Shown: in pieces, positions 51,910 through 61,709 of the stretch
Layout: every line of letters begins with the position of its first letter
How positions within the stretch are numbered: the first letter of the stretch is position 1
Assembly (NCBI GenBank): GCA_016788425.1
Contig: JAEURQ010000004.1
Location: 558,001-622,000, forward strand
Length of the DNA: 64,000 nucleotides
Direction: 5' to 3'
Source of the DNA: Chthonomonas sp.
GTDB taxonomy: Bacteria > Armatimonadota > Fimbriimonadia > Fimbriimonadales > Fimbriimonadaceae
Translations under genes and position numbers: made by a program
The notes under the pieces: generated by a model
What the model was told of the DNA's origin: nothing
Seen by the model: only the letters and a program-made list of their open reading frames with translations
Database searches by the model: none

Positions 51910-53363
51910 CGCGTCATCGCACGGCGCATGAAATCGTTCACGTCGAGCATCAGCTTCTTGCGGCTGCCGTCGTGCAGATACATCATGTGGCCGGCTTCGT
52001 AGTACGTGAACTCGATGTTCTTGCGGAGCCTTGCGTCAAGTGGCGCTTGGTACACACCAAACTCACACGCCGCGAACGGCGTGGCGAAATCGTAGTAGCC
52101 GTTCACGTACATCACGCGCATGAAGGGGTTCTTCACCATCGCCTGGCGCAACGCCTCGCTGGTGTCGGCGATGCCGTTACCGAAATTCCACGGCCCGCTC
52201 AGGCCCTCGCCAAGCACGTAGTACTTGAGGTCGGTTTGGTAGCCGAGCTCGTTGCGGAGATAGTCGTTCCAAGTCGCCGTGAAGGGCGGCGTGATGTCCG
52301 TGTTCGAAGCATCGTAGTCGGCGCTGGCTTGAGCGCCCGATCGCTGATAGCCGGTGAAGCGGCCGTCGAGCCGTCCGACGCTCAGGCGTTGATCGCGGAG
52401 CAATTCGCCCCAGAATTGGCCAAGGGTCACGCGGCCATCCACCTTGCGTACGAAGTCGAGACTGAGCCCGGTGAACTTGGCGACGCCTTCATTCACTTCG
52501 GCTTGCTCCTTGGCGGTCATGGACCAGCCCTTGCCGTACATCGGAATCAGGGTCGAATACATCCAGGCGCGGGCCTCATCTGCCACCTCCTTGACGGACT
52601 TCTTTTGCATCGCCGGCGAAAGGCGCTTGTGGTACCAGGCGGTGGCGGCCATGCTCGGCAGGTTCAGCGCGATAGGTATCGGGTTAGAATTATCGCTGCG
52701 CACGGTGCCGTAGTTGGTGAGCGTACTGACCATGACGATGCCGTTGACGGCGATTCCGTTATCCACCAGCCAGTTGCTCACGCCCGCCGCGCGGAAGGTG
52801 CCATAGCTCTCGCCGAGCAGAAAAATGGGCGAAAGCCAGCGGTCGTTTTCGCCGAGGAAACTGCGGATGAACTCGCCGACCGAGGCGATGTCTTCTTGCA
52901 CGCCCCAAAATCGCGTGCCGAGTTCGGGTCGAGCAGGGCGACCAAGGCCGGTGCCGACGGGATCGACGCAAACAAAGTCGCTGGTCGGGAGCAGGCTCTC
53001 CTCGTTGGTGACGAGGTTGAACGGGGGTTGCGGCATGAAGCCTTCGGGCGACTTCATCGCCACGCGCTTGGGTCCGACCATGCCCATGTGCAGCCAAATG
53101 CTCGCCGAGCCGGGGCCGCCGTTCCAGACAAAGGTGATCGGGCGACCGGTTTTGCCGGGCATTCGGTAGTAGGTGTAGCCGATGTGGCCCTCGGTTTCGC
53201 CGTTGCGATTTTTGATCGGCATGCGCCCGACCTTTGTTTCGTAATCCAAGGTTTTTCCGCCGATGACGATGCGGTGCTGTTTGGTGACAGTGGTTTCGGC
53301 AGCGGTTTGGGCGAGGCCGTGGGCGGCGAGAAGGGAAGCGAAAGCAAGGGCAAAAAGACGCAT
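51906..53363 (-). CDS. secreted serine carboxypeptidase-like protein (peptidase S10 family)
   Basis: The 485-residue protein has a signal peptide (about residues 1-18) and an alpha/beta hydrolase fold: TFVWNGGPGSASIWLHMG for the oxyanion hole and LLGESYGTFRA with the nucleophile Ser. The catalytic Asp probably lies in NGYYDFATP and the His in YYEAGHMMYLH. VDPVGTGLG matches the S10 family region. It is an extracytoplasmic peptidase of unknown substrate. The ATG has GAGG five bases upstream. It lies just before tRNA-fMet, in the last chromosomal position before the island. Confidence 0.9.
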   Translation of the reverse strand: MRLFALAFASLLAAHGLAQTAAETTVTKQHRIVIGGKTLDYETKVGRMPIKNRNGETEGHIGYTYYRMPGKTGRPITFVWNGGPGSASIWLHMGMVGPKRVAMKSPEGFMPQPPFNLVTNEESLLPTSDFVCVDPVGTGLGRPARPELGTRFWGVQEDIASVGEFIRSFLGENDRWLSPIFLLGESYGTFRAAGVSNWLVDNGIAVNGIVMVSTLTNYGTVRSDNSNPIPIALNLPSMAATAWYHKRLSPAMQKKSVKEVADEARAWMYSTLIPMYGKGWSMTAKEQAEVNEGVAKFTGLSLDFVRKVDGRVTLGQFWGELLRDQRLSVGRLDGRFTGYQRSGAQASADYDASNTDITPPFTATWNDYLRNELGYQTDLKYYVLGEGLSGPWNFGNGIADTSEALRQAMVKNPFMRVMYVNGYYDFATPFAACEFGVYQAPLDARLRKNIEFTYYEAGHMMYLHDGSRKKLMLDVNDFMRRAMTR

Positions 53364-53426
53364 ACTAGCCTCGTTTTACCCAGCGGTCTGCGGTTGGCGG
53401 CGCGCGTCCTAGCAACGTCCAACCCC

Positions 53427-53455
53427 TTGACAGCGCGTCGTGGGTCGGGTATCGT
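53427..53455 (+). promoter_or_regulatory. sigma-70-type promoter of the initiator tRNA gene
   Basis: Perfect TTGACA at 53427-53432, a 17-base spacer, then TATCGT at 53450-53455. The tRNA begins 12 bases after the -10 box. This is the only clear -35/-10 pair in the window and contrasts with the TANNNT-only protein-gene promoters. Confidence 0.8.
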
Positions 53456-53466
53456 TTCCTTGTTAC

Positions 53467-55016
<1,550 letters not shown>

Positions 55017-55020
<4 letters not shown>

Positions 55021-55091
55021 TGGCAGGGCTCCGTTTGTTCAAGACTCGTCATGTCTGTCGAATGCTCACCTGTTTTTTTCATTTTCTTCAT
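55017..55091 (-). CDS. possible 24-residue leader peptide coupled to the recombinase
   Basis: A short frame starts at ATG 55091 with MKKMKKTGEH, contains a poly-lysine start, and its TGA overlaps the recombinase ATG (ATGA). An in-frame TAG lies 14 codons upstream of its ATG, with no alternative ATG, GTG or TTG between. TAGGGT lies eight bases before the ATG, as in near-leaderless promoters of this window. It may serve translational coupling rather than make a functional peptide. Chance is possible because the frame is short. Confidence 0.3.
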
Positions 55092-55312
55092 CGCTGAAAA
55101 CCCTATCGTTCTGGGGCTTGGTCTTTCGCACAGCTACCTGATGTTTCCTTTACTCACCACTTGAATTCGGATTGATTTACGAGCAGTCTCCGTCCGTTTT
55201 CGGTCGGAATTCTGGGTTAAGTCGAGAAATCTTTGACATCATCCAGGTTCAGAGCGCAACGATTTGAACCTGATAAGCGCTTGAAAGCACCAAAACTCTC
55301 GACTTGGATTGT
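55092..55312. other. AT-rich intergenic region of the island
   Basis: This stretch between the recombinase leader and the ArdC-like gene holds no convincing gene. It contains the imperfect inverted sequence CCGTCCG TTTT CGGTCGG near 55190 and a TTGACA at about 55233 on the plus strand without a fitting -10. It may contain recombinase-binding or regulatory sites. Confidence 0.35.
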
Positions 55313-56191
55313 TCACACTCCGACTAAATCGCCCTTCACCCGAGTTGGAGCAGTTGGCGTGTCATCTTGATGGTGAGTCCCTTGAATCCAATCAGCCGCT
55401 CTTTGAGCTTGGGACGCCGCTCGAATAATGTAGGAGGAGTCGTTACGCAACGCCTTCAAGAGCCATGAAGCAACGTAGCTGGTGCATGGCGTGATGTTGT
55501 CGATTCCAGCTTCGGAACACAGGAATGCTGCCCCGATTTCAGCCAAAACTTCCTCAGCTCCGTAAGATTCAGACCCAAACTTGACTTGCTGTTCAAACAC
55601 CGGGCGATTGAGTCGGGTCGGATGCGCTGTGCTATGAACCAGTTCGTGCAGGAGCGTCGCATAGAAGGCTTCTGGCGACTCGAAATCTCGCAAGTGCGGC
55701 ATCACCACCTGGTCACGCTTTGGGTAGTAAGCGGCAATTTTAGCGCCTACCTGGATTTCAGGAGCGTCCTTATAACCTGCGACGATGGCTTTCGCTCCCT
55801 CAACCCCGAATAACGATTCTTGCTGTGGTTTCTTTGACTCGGGCAATTGAAGTCCTTGGCATTGTTCGATATTGAAAACTGTGAAAGCTCGGCAAACCAA
55901 GCGCTCCTTCCCCGTTTCCACATCCTCTACGTCCGACCATAACATCACGGTCGAACCCCGCTCGCCACGCTTGACCGAACCAGATACACTCTTTGCCTGA
56001 TTAAAGGTGAGCCATCGGTGGTCGGTGTACTCGCTCATTGAAAGAATGAAGCGGTTGATGCCCCGATAAGGTCTCCCGGTGAGTGCATTACAAGGAGACT
56101 TCGACTTCCACGGCTTGTGCCACGGGAGAACGTCGCCACGTTCGATTGCCTTGATTACTTGGTCGGTGATTTTCTGATAGGTGCCTCGCAT
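55313..56191 (-). CDS. ArdC-like anti-restriction / ssDNA-binding zincin protein
   Basis: The 292 residues have an N-terminal ArdC-type domain (YQKITDQVIKAIERGDVLPWHKPWK, then RPYRGINRFIL) and a zincin domain. HELVH lies at 182-186, with a downstream glutamate in EEVLAEIGAAFL as third ligand. ArdC proteins of plasmids and integrative elements protect incoming single-stranded DNA and counter restriction. Here it lies in an island that also encodes a methylase module. It follows the unknown gene at 56230 by 38 bases on the same strand. Confidence 0.85.
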   Translation of the reverse strand: MRGTYQKITDQVIKAIERGDVLPWHKPWKSKSPCNALTGRPYRGINRFILSMSEYTDHRWLTFNQAKSVSGSVKRGERGSTVMLWSDVEDVETGKERLVCRAFTVFNIEQCQGLQLPESKKPQQESLFGVEGAKAIVAGYKDAPEIQVGAKIAAYYPKRDQVVMPHLRDFESPEAFYATLLHELVHSTAHPTRLNRPVFEQQVKFGSESYGAEEVLAEIGAAFLCSEAGIDNITPCTSYVASWLLKALRNDSSYIIRAASQAQRAADWIQGTHHQDDTPTAPTRVKGDLVGV

Positions 56192-56229
56192 GGCTTGATA
56201 CGCTCAGCCCACATCCATTTGAGGAAATA

Positions 56230-56679
56230 CTATTCGGTGTCCTCACAGCCTTCCATAATCGTGCCTTCGAATCGCTTATCCCAGTCCGGTAATTTTCCCT
56301 TCGGAACGTGTGAAAAAAGCATTACGTTTGATGAATAAATTCGAAGCTCCGTGTAATAGACGGCTGCTGCTATGCGTCGGTGCACGTCAGGAATCAGGTT
56401 CAACGGTGGCTTGATTGGAACCTCCTCGACTATTCGCCCAAGATATTTAGGTTCATTTGTTGGAAAGAACGGGTCGTCCCGCATCAGGTACCCGAGCAAT
56501 TTCGTTGAGTGCTTGACCAAATGTATGACAGTGGTCAGCGAGACTTCAGTAATTACATCTCGGACATCATCTTCATCGAGCGGAGTGCCGTCGTAAAGGA
56601 GACCGAGCAACTCCATCTTTACATCAAGCGCCGTAGCTTCTCTCACCCACTTCATGACATCCACAATCGGGTCGCTCAT
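56230..56679 (-). CDS. unknown island protein A (related in outline to the 56864 protein)
   Basis: From ATG 56679 the protein has 149 residues and no signal or transmembrane segment. I do not recognise a family. Its N-terminus DPIVDVMKWVREATALDVKMELLGLLYDG resembles the protein encoded at 56864 in pattern (W, seven residues, D-V/I-K-M, then G-L). The C-terminal half has YLGRIVEEVPIKPPLNLIPDVHRRIAAAV and a cysteine-containing end. The ATG overlaps the stop of the 62-codon gene before it (TGATG). It may be a helical adaptor or immunity-like protein, but this is a guess. Confidence 0.6.
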   Translation of the reverse strand: MSDPIVDVMKWVREATALDVKMELLGLLYDGTPLDEDDVRDVITEVSLTTVIHLVKHSTKLLGYLMRDDPFFPTNEPKYLGRIVEEVPIKPPLNLIPDVHRRIAAAVYYTELRIYSSNVMLFSHVPKGKLPDWDKRFEGTIMEGCEDTE

Positions 56680-56867
56680 CAGACAATCCTCCGAACTAGC
56701 CTGTCCGAATATGAACGAGATTTGGCAAGCCGACGGTGGAGTTTGGCGAGAACAACACAATTGTGTGTTTTGGAGCGAGATTCATTGGCCCGGCGAATGG
56801 TCGTTTTCGTTTTCACACCGCTGTAGCTAAGCGTGCTCGAAACTTGAGGAATTCCGGGAATCGTCAT
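56679..56867 (-). CDS. small basic island protein of 62 residues, unknown function
   Basis: The frame starts with ATG in a four-base overlap with the preceding gene's stop (ATGA at 56864-56867) and ends with TGA overlapping the next ATG (TGATG). It therefore fills the space between its neighbours exactly. The product is strongly basic in its second half (RRANESRSKTHN, LHRRLAKSRSYSDRLVRRIV) and has a Ser/Thr-rich start. It may be a nucleic-acid-binding or toxin-like small protein. I recognise no family. Being bracketed by two coupled junctions is the main evidence that it is real. Confidence 0.5.
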   Translation of the reverse strand: MTIPGIPQVSSTLSYSGVKTKTTIRRANESRSKTHNCVVLAKLHRRLAKSRSYSDRLVRRIV

Positions 56868-57286
56868 GAGTCTATGTACCGGGCTCGAAATGCGGATTTC
56901 TCTGTTGCAAGCGTTCGCATGACTCCCATTTCTGCTATTACGGCGTCGAAGGCACGAAGAGTGAGGTTAATGATGCGGGTTGTATTCAGGGTTTCTCCTT
57001 TGCGATACGCACTGACTAAGATTGCTAGCACGAATGCTTGGTGGTGAAAAGGGTGGTCACGTTGGTTGGTCGAATCTGCCTCCGGTTTGCTGTAGAGCGG
57101 AAGTAGAAGGTTTTGTCCGTTCAGCCCGTCACGGATGCAATTGCAGACGACATTCCAAATGAGGGCGGTGACCTTAGAATCGGTGGGAACCTCATTTTCA
57201 AGGTGCAACCCGGCAATCGACATCTTGATGTCAATCACACAACCCTCGATGAGCCAAGTCCACAAGTCGTCAGCTTTATTAAGCAT
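56864..57286 (-). CDS. unknown island protein B (related in outline to the 56230 protein)
   Basis: The 140-residue cytoplasmic protein has an N-terminus DDLWTWLIEGCVIDIKMSIAGLHLEN, resembling the 56230 protein in the spacing of W, DIKM and GL. It then has ALIWNVVCNCIRDGLNGQN, FHHQAFVLAILVSAYRKGETLN and a C-terminal helix pair. GAGGTG lies six bases before the ATG. It is the first gene of the three-gene set 57286 to 56230. No family was recognised. Confidence 0.6.
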   Translation of the reverse strand: MLNKADDLWTWLIEGCVIDIKMSIAGLHLENEVPTDSKVTALIWNVVCNCIRDGLNGQNLLLPLYSKPEADSTNQRDHPFHHQAFVLAILVSAYRKGETLNTTRIINLTLRAFDAVIAEMGVMRTLATEKSAFRARYIDS

Positions 57287-57382
57287 TTTCGCACCTCAAG
57301 TTCTTCATTGAATAGCTCTCGTTCCAACCCGCAAGTTTTCGCACGAACTCTTAAGATAGGAGAAACTCCATGCTGGCTCTGG

Positions 57383-57859
57383 CTAAAGTGTCAGCGAAAC
57401 GAGCTCTGTCAAGATTGAACGGGCAACCCCAAATCGCTCTAGATGCGAACTCAAATCAGCAAGTTCGTTCTGCTCGACGGAGCGACGATATGCTTGGTCC
57501 GAGTCAGATTCGATGCCGTAGAGTCCAGCGCTAGTCAGCCGTTCGATGCGAAAGCACCCGTTGCCCGTTTCATATCGAACCTCCGCTTCAGCCCTACACG
57601 ATTCAAACCACCAGTTGTGCGCTCGAAAATCTCGGAGGCGCTCAGAGTCCTCACGAGCGTAGTGTTCGCAAGCATTCCAAATCGACCCGAACCGCTCGGC
57701 AACCCTTGCCTTGTCTGCATTCGAAACGTGTGACCAAGCAGTTCCATCGACCCCAAAGTGGTCTTCAGCAGAGCGTTCCAGATAGTCGGGTTCCCCATGT
57801 GGGTCGTGCTCCCAAACGAGTCGAACCGAGTGAACAAATGGTCGTGAGAGGTCAGACAT
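57383..57859 (-). CDS. unknown island protein of 158 residues
   Basis: I do not recognise this acidic, soluble protein. It starts SDLSRPFVHSVRLVWEHDPHGEPDYLE. It contains several aromatic and Asp/His clusters (HFGVDGTAWSHVSNADKARVAERFGSIWNACEHYARED), then AHNWWFESCRAEAEVRY and GLYGIESDSDQAYRRSVEQNELADL. The regular structure and its position upstream of the three-gene set suggest a real gene, perhaps one of the many mobile-element accessory genes. Regulation may come from the divergent region at 57860-57952, which holds the antitoxin operator. Confidence 0.6.
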   Translation of the reverse strand: MSDLSRPFVHSVRLVWEHDPHGEPDYLERSAEDHFGVDGTAWSHVSNADKARVAERFGSIWNACEHYAREDSERLRDFRAHNWWFESCRAEAEVRYETGNGCFRIERLTSAGLYGIESDSDQAYRRSVEQNELADLSSHLERFGVARSILTELVSLTL

Positions 57860-57916
57860 AACTCTCTACCAATCAGCATTGCGCAGTTGAGGAAAGTCTG
57901 TCAATTCTCCGGGTAT

Positions 57917-57940
57917 CGTATCATAGAAAAGTATGATACG
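57917..57940. promoter_or_regulatory. perfect palindromic operator before the antitoxin-methylase operon
   Basis: CGTATCATA (57917-57925) and TATGATACG (57932-57940) are exact inverted copies with six bases between. The site lies 12 bases before the antitoxin ATG and its GAGAGGAG ribosome site begins directly after it. This is the usual arrangement of autoregulated Phd/YefM-type operators. It also lies 58 bases upstream of the divergent 57859 gene. Confidence 0.8.
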
Positions 57941-57952
57941 AGAGGAGTCACG

Positions 57953-58147
57953 ATGCTCGATTTAAGGCAGGTCTATTCACTCACAGATTTTCTTCGCAAC
58001 CACAAGGAGCACATCGCTCGTCTCGTGGAATCGAAGGCACCGGTCGTTTTGACTGTGAAGGGAAAGGCATCGCTGGTGCTCCAGGACGCCGAGGGGTATC
58101 AAGAGCTTCTGGAGAGACTCGAACGGGCTGAAGGGAAAAGGGGATGA
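57953..58147 (+). CDS. Phd/YefM-like antitoxin or operon repressor
   Basis: The 64-residue protein, from ATG 57953 with AGAGGAG upstream, reads MLDLRQVYSLTDFLRNHKEHIARLVESKAPVVLTVKGKASLVLQDAEGYQELLERLE. This fits the Phd/YefM fold: an N-terminal DNA-binding part and a short helical C-terminal tail. The PVVLTVKGKASLVLQDAEGYQ block is characteristic. There is no Doc or YoeB toxin next to it; instead hsdM starts in a four-base overlap. It probably binds the palindrome at 57917-57940 and represses the operon. Confidence 0.85.
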   Translation: MLDLRQVYSLTDFLRNHKEHIARLVESKAPVVLTVKGKASLVLQDAEGYQELLERLERAEGKRG

Positions 58148-60480
58148 ACGCACAAACGCTGGGCTGGATTACAAACTTCATTTGGGGCATCGCCGACGAT
58201 GTGCTGAGGGACGTTTACGTGCGGGGCAAATATCGGGACGTTATCTTGCCAATGGTTGTGATACGCCGCCTTGATGCCGTTTTGGAGCCAACCAAGCAGG
58301 ACGTCCTTGACATGAAGGCGACTTTAGACCAAGCGAACATCGCCGACCAATATACGGCCCTTCGCAGCAAATCTGGACAAGCGTTCTATAACGCTTCACC
58401 CTTCACCCTCCGGGACCTTCAGTCGAGGGCAAAGTCTCAGCAGCTTAGGGCAGACTTCGAAGCCTATCTCGACGGTTTTTCACCGAACGTCCAGGAAATC
58501 CTCGAAAAATTCAAGTTCAGAAACCAGATTCCCACGATGGTTGATGCGGACATCCTAGGCAGTCTGATTGAGAAGTTTCTCGACCGCTCCATCAATCTCT
58601 CTCCGAACCCAGTGATGAATGTCGATGGAACTGAGCGAATCGCTGCTCTCGACAATCATGCGATGGGCACGATGTTCGAAGAGCTCATTCGCAAGTTCAA
58701 CGAAGAAAACAACGAAGAGGCAGGAGAGCATTTTACGCCCCGTGATGTGGTCAAGCTTATGGCAGACCTGATATTCTGGCCAGTCGCCAACAAAATTGAG
58801 TCGAGCACATATCTGGTCTATGATGCTGCCTGCGGGACAGGGGGGATGCTCACCGTAGCTGAAGAACGGTTGCGTGAGATTGGGAGTGCCCAGGGCAAAG
58901 ATGTTTCGATTCATCTCTACGGTCAGGAGGTCAACCCGGAAACATATGCCATCACCAAAGCTGACCTACTTTTGAAAGGCGAAGGCGACGAGGCAGAGAA
59001 TTTTCGATTAGGTTCAACACTGTCCCAGGATGGTTTCCCAACCCGAGAGTTTGACTTCATGCTCTCCAACCCACCCTATGGCAAGAGCTGGAAAACCGAC
59101 TTAGAACGGATGGGCGGCAAAGCTGACCTGTCGGATTCTCGATTCATCATCGACCACGCTGGTGACCCAGAGTTCAGTCTTATCACCCGTTCAAGTGACG
59201 GGCAGCTAATGTTCCTGGTCAACAAGCTCGCCAAGATGAAGCACAACACTCCGCTCGGGAGCAGAATCGTCGAGGTTCATAACGGAAGTGCTCTCTTTAC
59301 CGGTGACGCAGGGCAGGGCGAGTCGAACATTCGGCGATGGATTCTGGAGAACGACTGGCTGGAGGCAATCATCGCCCTCCCGCTCAATATGTTCTACAAC
59401 ACTGGTATCGCCACGTACCTTTGGGTGCTAACCAACCGAAAGCCCGAACATCGCCAGGGCAAGGTACAGCTCATCGACGCAACCCAATGGTTCAAATCGC
59501 TTCGGAAGAACCTCGGCAAGAAGAACTGCGAGCTGGCACCAGAAGACATCCAAAAGGTTATGGACTCTTTCCTCGCTTTTGAGGAAAATGAGCAATCCAA
59601 ACTATTCCCCAACGAAGCGTTCGGATACTGGAAAGTCGTGGTCGAGCGCCCACTTCGGTTGCACAGCCAATTCACTCGCAAAGCAATCGAATGTCTACGA
59701 TTTGCGACCGGTGACGAAACGCTTCGGCGTGAGCTGTACGCCGAGTTTGGACAGCGGCTCCCGTCCGAGTTCGCCAGCATTAGAGCTGCACTTGAGCTTC
59801 GGCTAAAGGTTGATGAACCCGAAAGCGATAGCGATAGTGACGAAGAAGAGACACCTAAGAAGAAGCAAGCAGTCTCTGAAAAGCGCCGAAAGAAGCTCCT
59901 CGACGCCGAAACTTGGAAGCGTGACCAGCGGTTGCACGAAACGGCGAAACAGTTGTCGGGAGCCATCGGGGAGACCCTCTTTGAAGACCACAACGAGTTT
60001 CGTCGGCGTGTTGACAAGACACTCAAGACCCTCGGAATCAAGCTCAGCCAGACAGAGAAGAAAATCATCCTGAAGGCGGTGAGTTGGCGGGAAGAAACGG
60101 CTGCAAGAGTCATCTCAAAGATTCACAAACCCGGCACTGTGGAAGCTGACCCAATGCATGGACTATTTGAGCAAGTCATCGACGGTAAAACCTGTGTGGT
60201 CGAATTCGAACCTGATACCGACCTTCGAGACACCGAGAACGTGCCATTGCTTGAAGAAGGTGGCATCGAAGCGTTCATCAATCGAGAGGTGTTGCCGCAC
60301 GTCCCAGATGCCTGGGTGGACCACACCAAGACCCAGATAGGTTACGAAATCAGCTTCACTCGGTACTTCTACAAGCCCAAGCCTATGCGGACGCTAGAAG
60401 AGATTCGGCGGGACATCGAGGCGCTGGAACAGGAAACCGAAGGATTGCTTGATGAAGTGCTCGTAGAGGTGGAAACGTGA
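58144..60480 (+). CDS. hsdM: type I restriction-modification-like adenine methylase subunit (HsdM), enlarged
   Basis: The 778 residues begin with an HsdM N-terminal helical domain, then HFTPRDVVKLMADL, the SAM motif YDAACGTGG (226-234) and the catalytic NPPY (309-312), with LDNHAMGTMFEELIRKFNEE before. The call as N6-adenine methylase of type I is firm. It is about 250 residues longer than common HsdM. After residue ~500 comes an acidic linker (DEPESDSDSDEEETPKKKQ) and a C-terminal extension with coiled-coil character (TLEEIRRDIEALEQETEGLLDEVL). No HsdS or HsdR follows. The start overlaps the antitoxin stop and the end overlaps the ImmA gene start (GTGA). Confidence 0.92.
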   Translation: MNAQTLGWITNFIWGIADDVLRDVYVRGKYRDVILPMVVIRRLDAVLEPTKQDVLDMKATLDQANIADQYTALRSKSGQAFYNASPFTLRDLQSRAKSQQLRADFEAYLDGFSPNVQEILEKFKFRNQIPTMVDADILGSLIEKFLDRSINLSPNPVMNVDGTERIAALDNHAMGTMFEELIRKFNEENNEEAGEHFTPRDVVKLMADLIFWPVANKIESSTYLVYDAACGTGGMLTVAEERLREIGSAQGKDVSIHLYGQEVNPETYAITKADLLLKGEGDEAENFRLGSTLSQDGFPTREFDFMLSNPPYGKSWKTDLERMGGKADLSDSRFIIDHAGDPEFSLITRSSDGQLMFLVNKLAKMKHNTPLGSRIVEVHNGSALFTGDAGQGESNIRRWILENDWLEAIIALPLNMFYNTGIATYLWVLTNRKPEHRQGKVQLIDATQWFKSLRKNLGKKNCELAPEDIQKVMDSFLAFEENEQSKLFPNEAFGYWKVVVERPLRLHSQFTRKAIECLRFATGDETLRRELYAEFGQRLPSEFASIRAALELRLKVDEPESDSDSDEEETPKKKQAVSEKRRKKLLDAETWKRDQRLHETAKQLSGAIGETLFEDHNEFRRRVDKTLKTLGIKLSQTEKKIILKAVSWREETAARVISKIHKPGTVEADPMHGLFEQVIDGKTCVVEFEPDTDLRDTENVPLLEEGGIEAFINREVLPHVPDAWVDHTKTQIGYEISFTRYFYKPKPMRTLEEIRRDIEALEQETEGLLDEVLVEVET

Positions 60481-61709
60481 GCACGGTCGTTGCGCCAATC
60501 ACACCCGAGGTTCTCGTTTGGGTTCGACGCCAATCTCACCGCACTGAAGAAGAGCTTGCCCAATGTGCGGGCGTACCGCTTGATAAGTACAAGGAGTGGG
60601 AAACCGGCGTCTCCAAACCAACACTGAGGCAGATTGAGAGCATCGCCAATAAGGTCAAGCGCCCATCGGTGGTCTTCTTTATGGCGAGTCACCCTGAAGA
60701 CCCGGCTGACCTGCCCGATTTCAGAACCATTCGGAACGATGCAAGAGCGGATTTCACACCCGAGCTTGCGCTAGAGATTCGTAGAGCCCGCTACCTGCAA
60801 TCTAGACTCGCCGAGGATATCGCCGAGGTCATCCCTGATTGGGAATCGGACTTGCCTTCGTTCAAGCTATCGGACAACCCAGTGGAGTGTGCAGCCGAAA
60901 TCAGAGGTCTCCTCGGCGTTACACTTGATGACCAAAGGAAGTTCAAGCTTGAGAATCGAGGACTTAGGGAATGGCGAAACGCACTCTTCGAATTTGGGGT
61001 GCTCACCTACGGGTTTCGGGTCGAACGTTCCCATGCGCTTGGATTTGCTATTTGGAACACGACGGTTCCTCTTGCTGGGTTCAACCTTGAAGGATTCAAG
61101 AATCAGCAGGTGTTCACGCTGTTTCACGAGTTGGCTCATCTGTGTCTGCGGCAGTCGGCAGTTTCAGACCTCGGTGCCGATAGGATGCAGAGTGGCGACG
61201 ACCTGGTTCGTCTCACAGAAGTCTTCTGTAACCGATTTGCCTCGTCTTTTTTGCTGCCCCCTGGGCAACCCGAGGTTCAGTCGCTCATTGACCGGATTGA
61301 AGCCGACGACGCAACAGATGCTTCTGCAATTGATAAGCTAGCGAGGGGATTTCGAGTTTCAAAGTATGTTTTGTTGCACAGGTTGCTCGAAGCTGGCAAA
61401 ATCCCACCACAGCATGCAAACGGTGTGTTCTCTGGATGGAGGAGCATCGACGAGGAAGAGAATGAGCTCAAACTTCAAAAGAAGAAGGAGAAGGCCGAAC
61501 GAGATAAGCAAACCGGAAAGACTATTCAGAAGTCTCCTGCTGCCGAGTCAGTCACTGCTAGAGGTGAGTGGCTTGCACGGCGAGTTTTACATGCGTTTGC
61601 GAACGGAAAGCTACATTCAAGCGATGCACAGGACCTGCTTGATATCAACGAGCAGCAATTTGCGTCACTTGAACGAGAGCTGTCTCGGAGGAAGGTGGTC
61701 GAACCATGA
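60477..61709 (+). CDS. HTH-ImmA/IrrE family metallopeptidase
   Basis: The 410 residues have an N-terminal XRE-type helix-turn-helix (TEEELAQCAGVPLDKYKEWETGVSKPTLRQIESIAN, 22-59). A metallopeptidase domain of the ImmA/IrrE type follows, with HELAH at 217-221 and a downstream acidic ligand region (RLTEVFCNRFASSFLLPP). The family regulates by cleaving repressors, and XRE-ImmA proteins occur as antitoxin-like partners of PIN-type toxins. The C-terminus has a Lys-rich linker and a small helical domain. It overlaps hsdM and the PIN-like gene by four bases each. Confidence 0.9.
   Translation: MSTVVAPITPEVLVWVRRQSHRTEEELAQCAGVPLDKYKEWETGVSKPTLRQIESIANKVKRPSVVFFMASHPEDPADLPDFRTIRNDARADFTPELALEIRRARYLQSRLAEDIAEVIPDWESDLPSFKLSDNPVECAAEIRGLLGVTLDDQRKFKLENRGLREWRNALFEFGVLTYGFRVERSHALGFAIWNTTVPLAGFNLEGFKNQQVFTLFHELAHLCLRQSAVSDLGADRMQSGDDLVRLTEVFCNRFASSFLLPPGQPEVQSLIDRIEADDATDASAIDKLARGFRVSKYVLLHRLLEAGKIPPQHANGVFSGWRSIDEEENELKLQKKKEKAERDKQTGKTIQKSPAAESVTARGEWLARRVLHAFANGKLHSSDAQDLLDINEQQFASLERELSRRKVVEP

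Noticed and set aside
55190-55210. CCGTCCG-TTTT-CGGTCGG as a terminator or recombinase site
   Set aside because: The pairing is imperfect, there is no T-run and no supporting context beyond its position in the island, so I only mention it in the region note.
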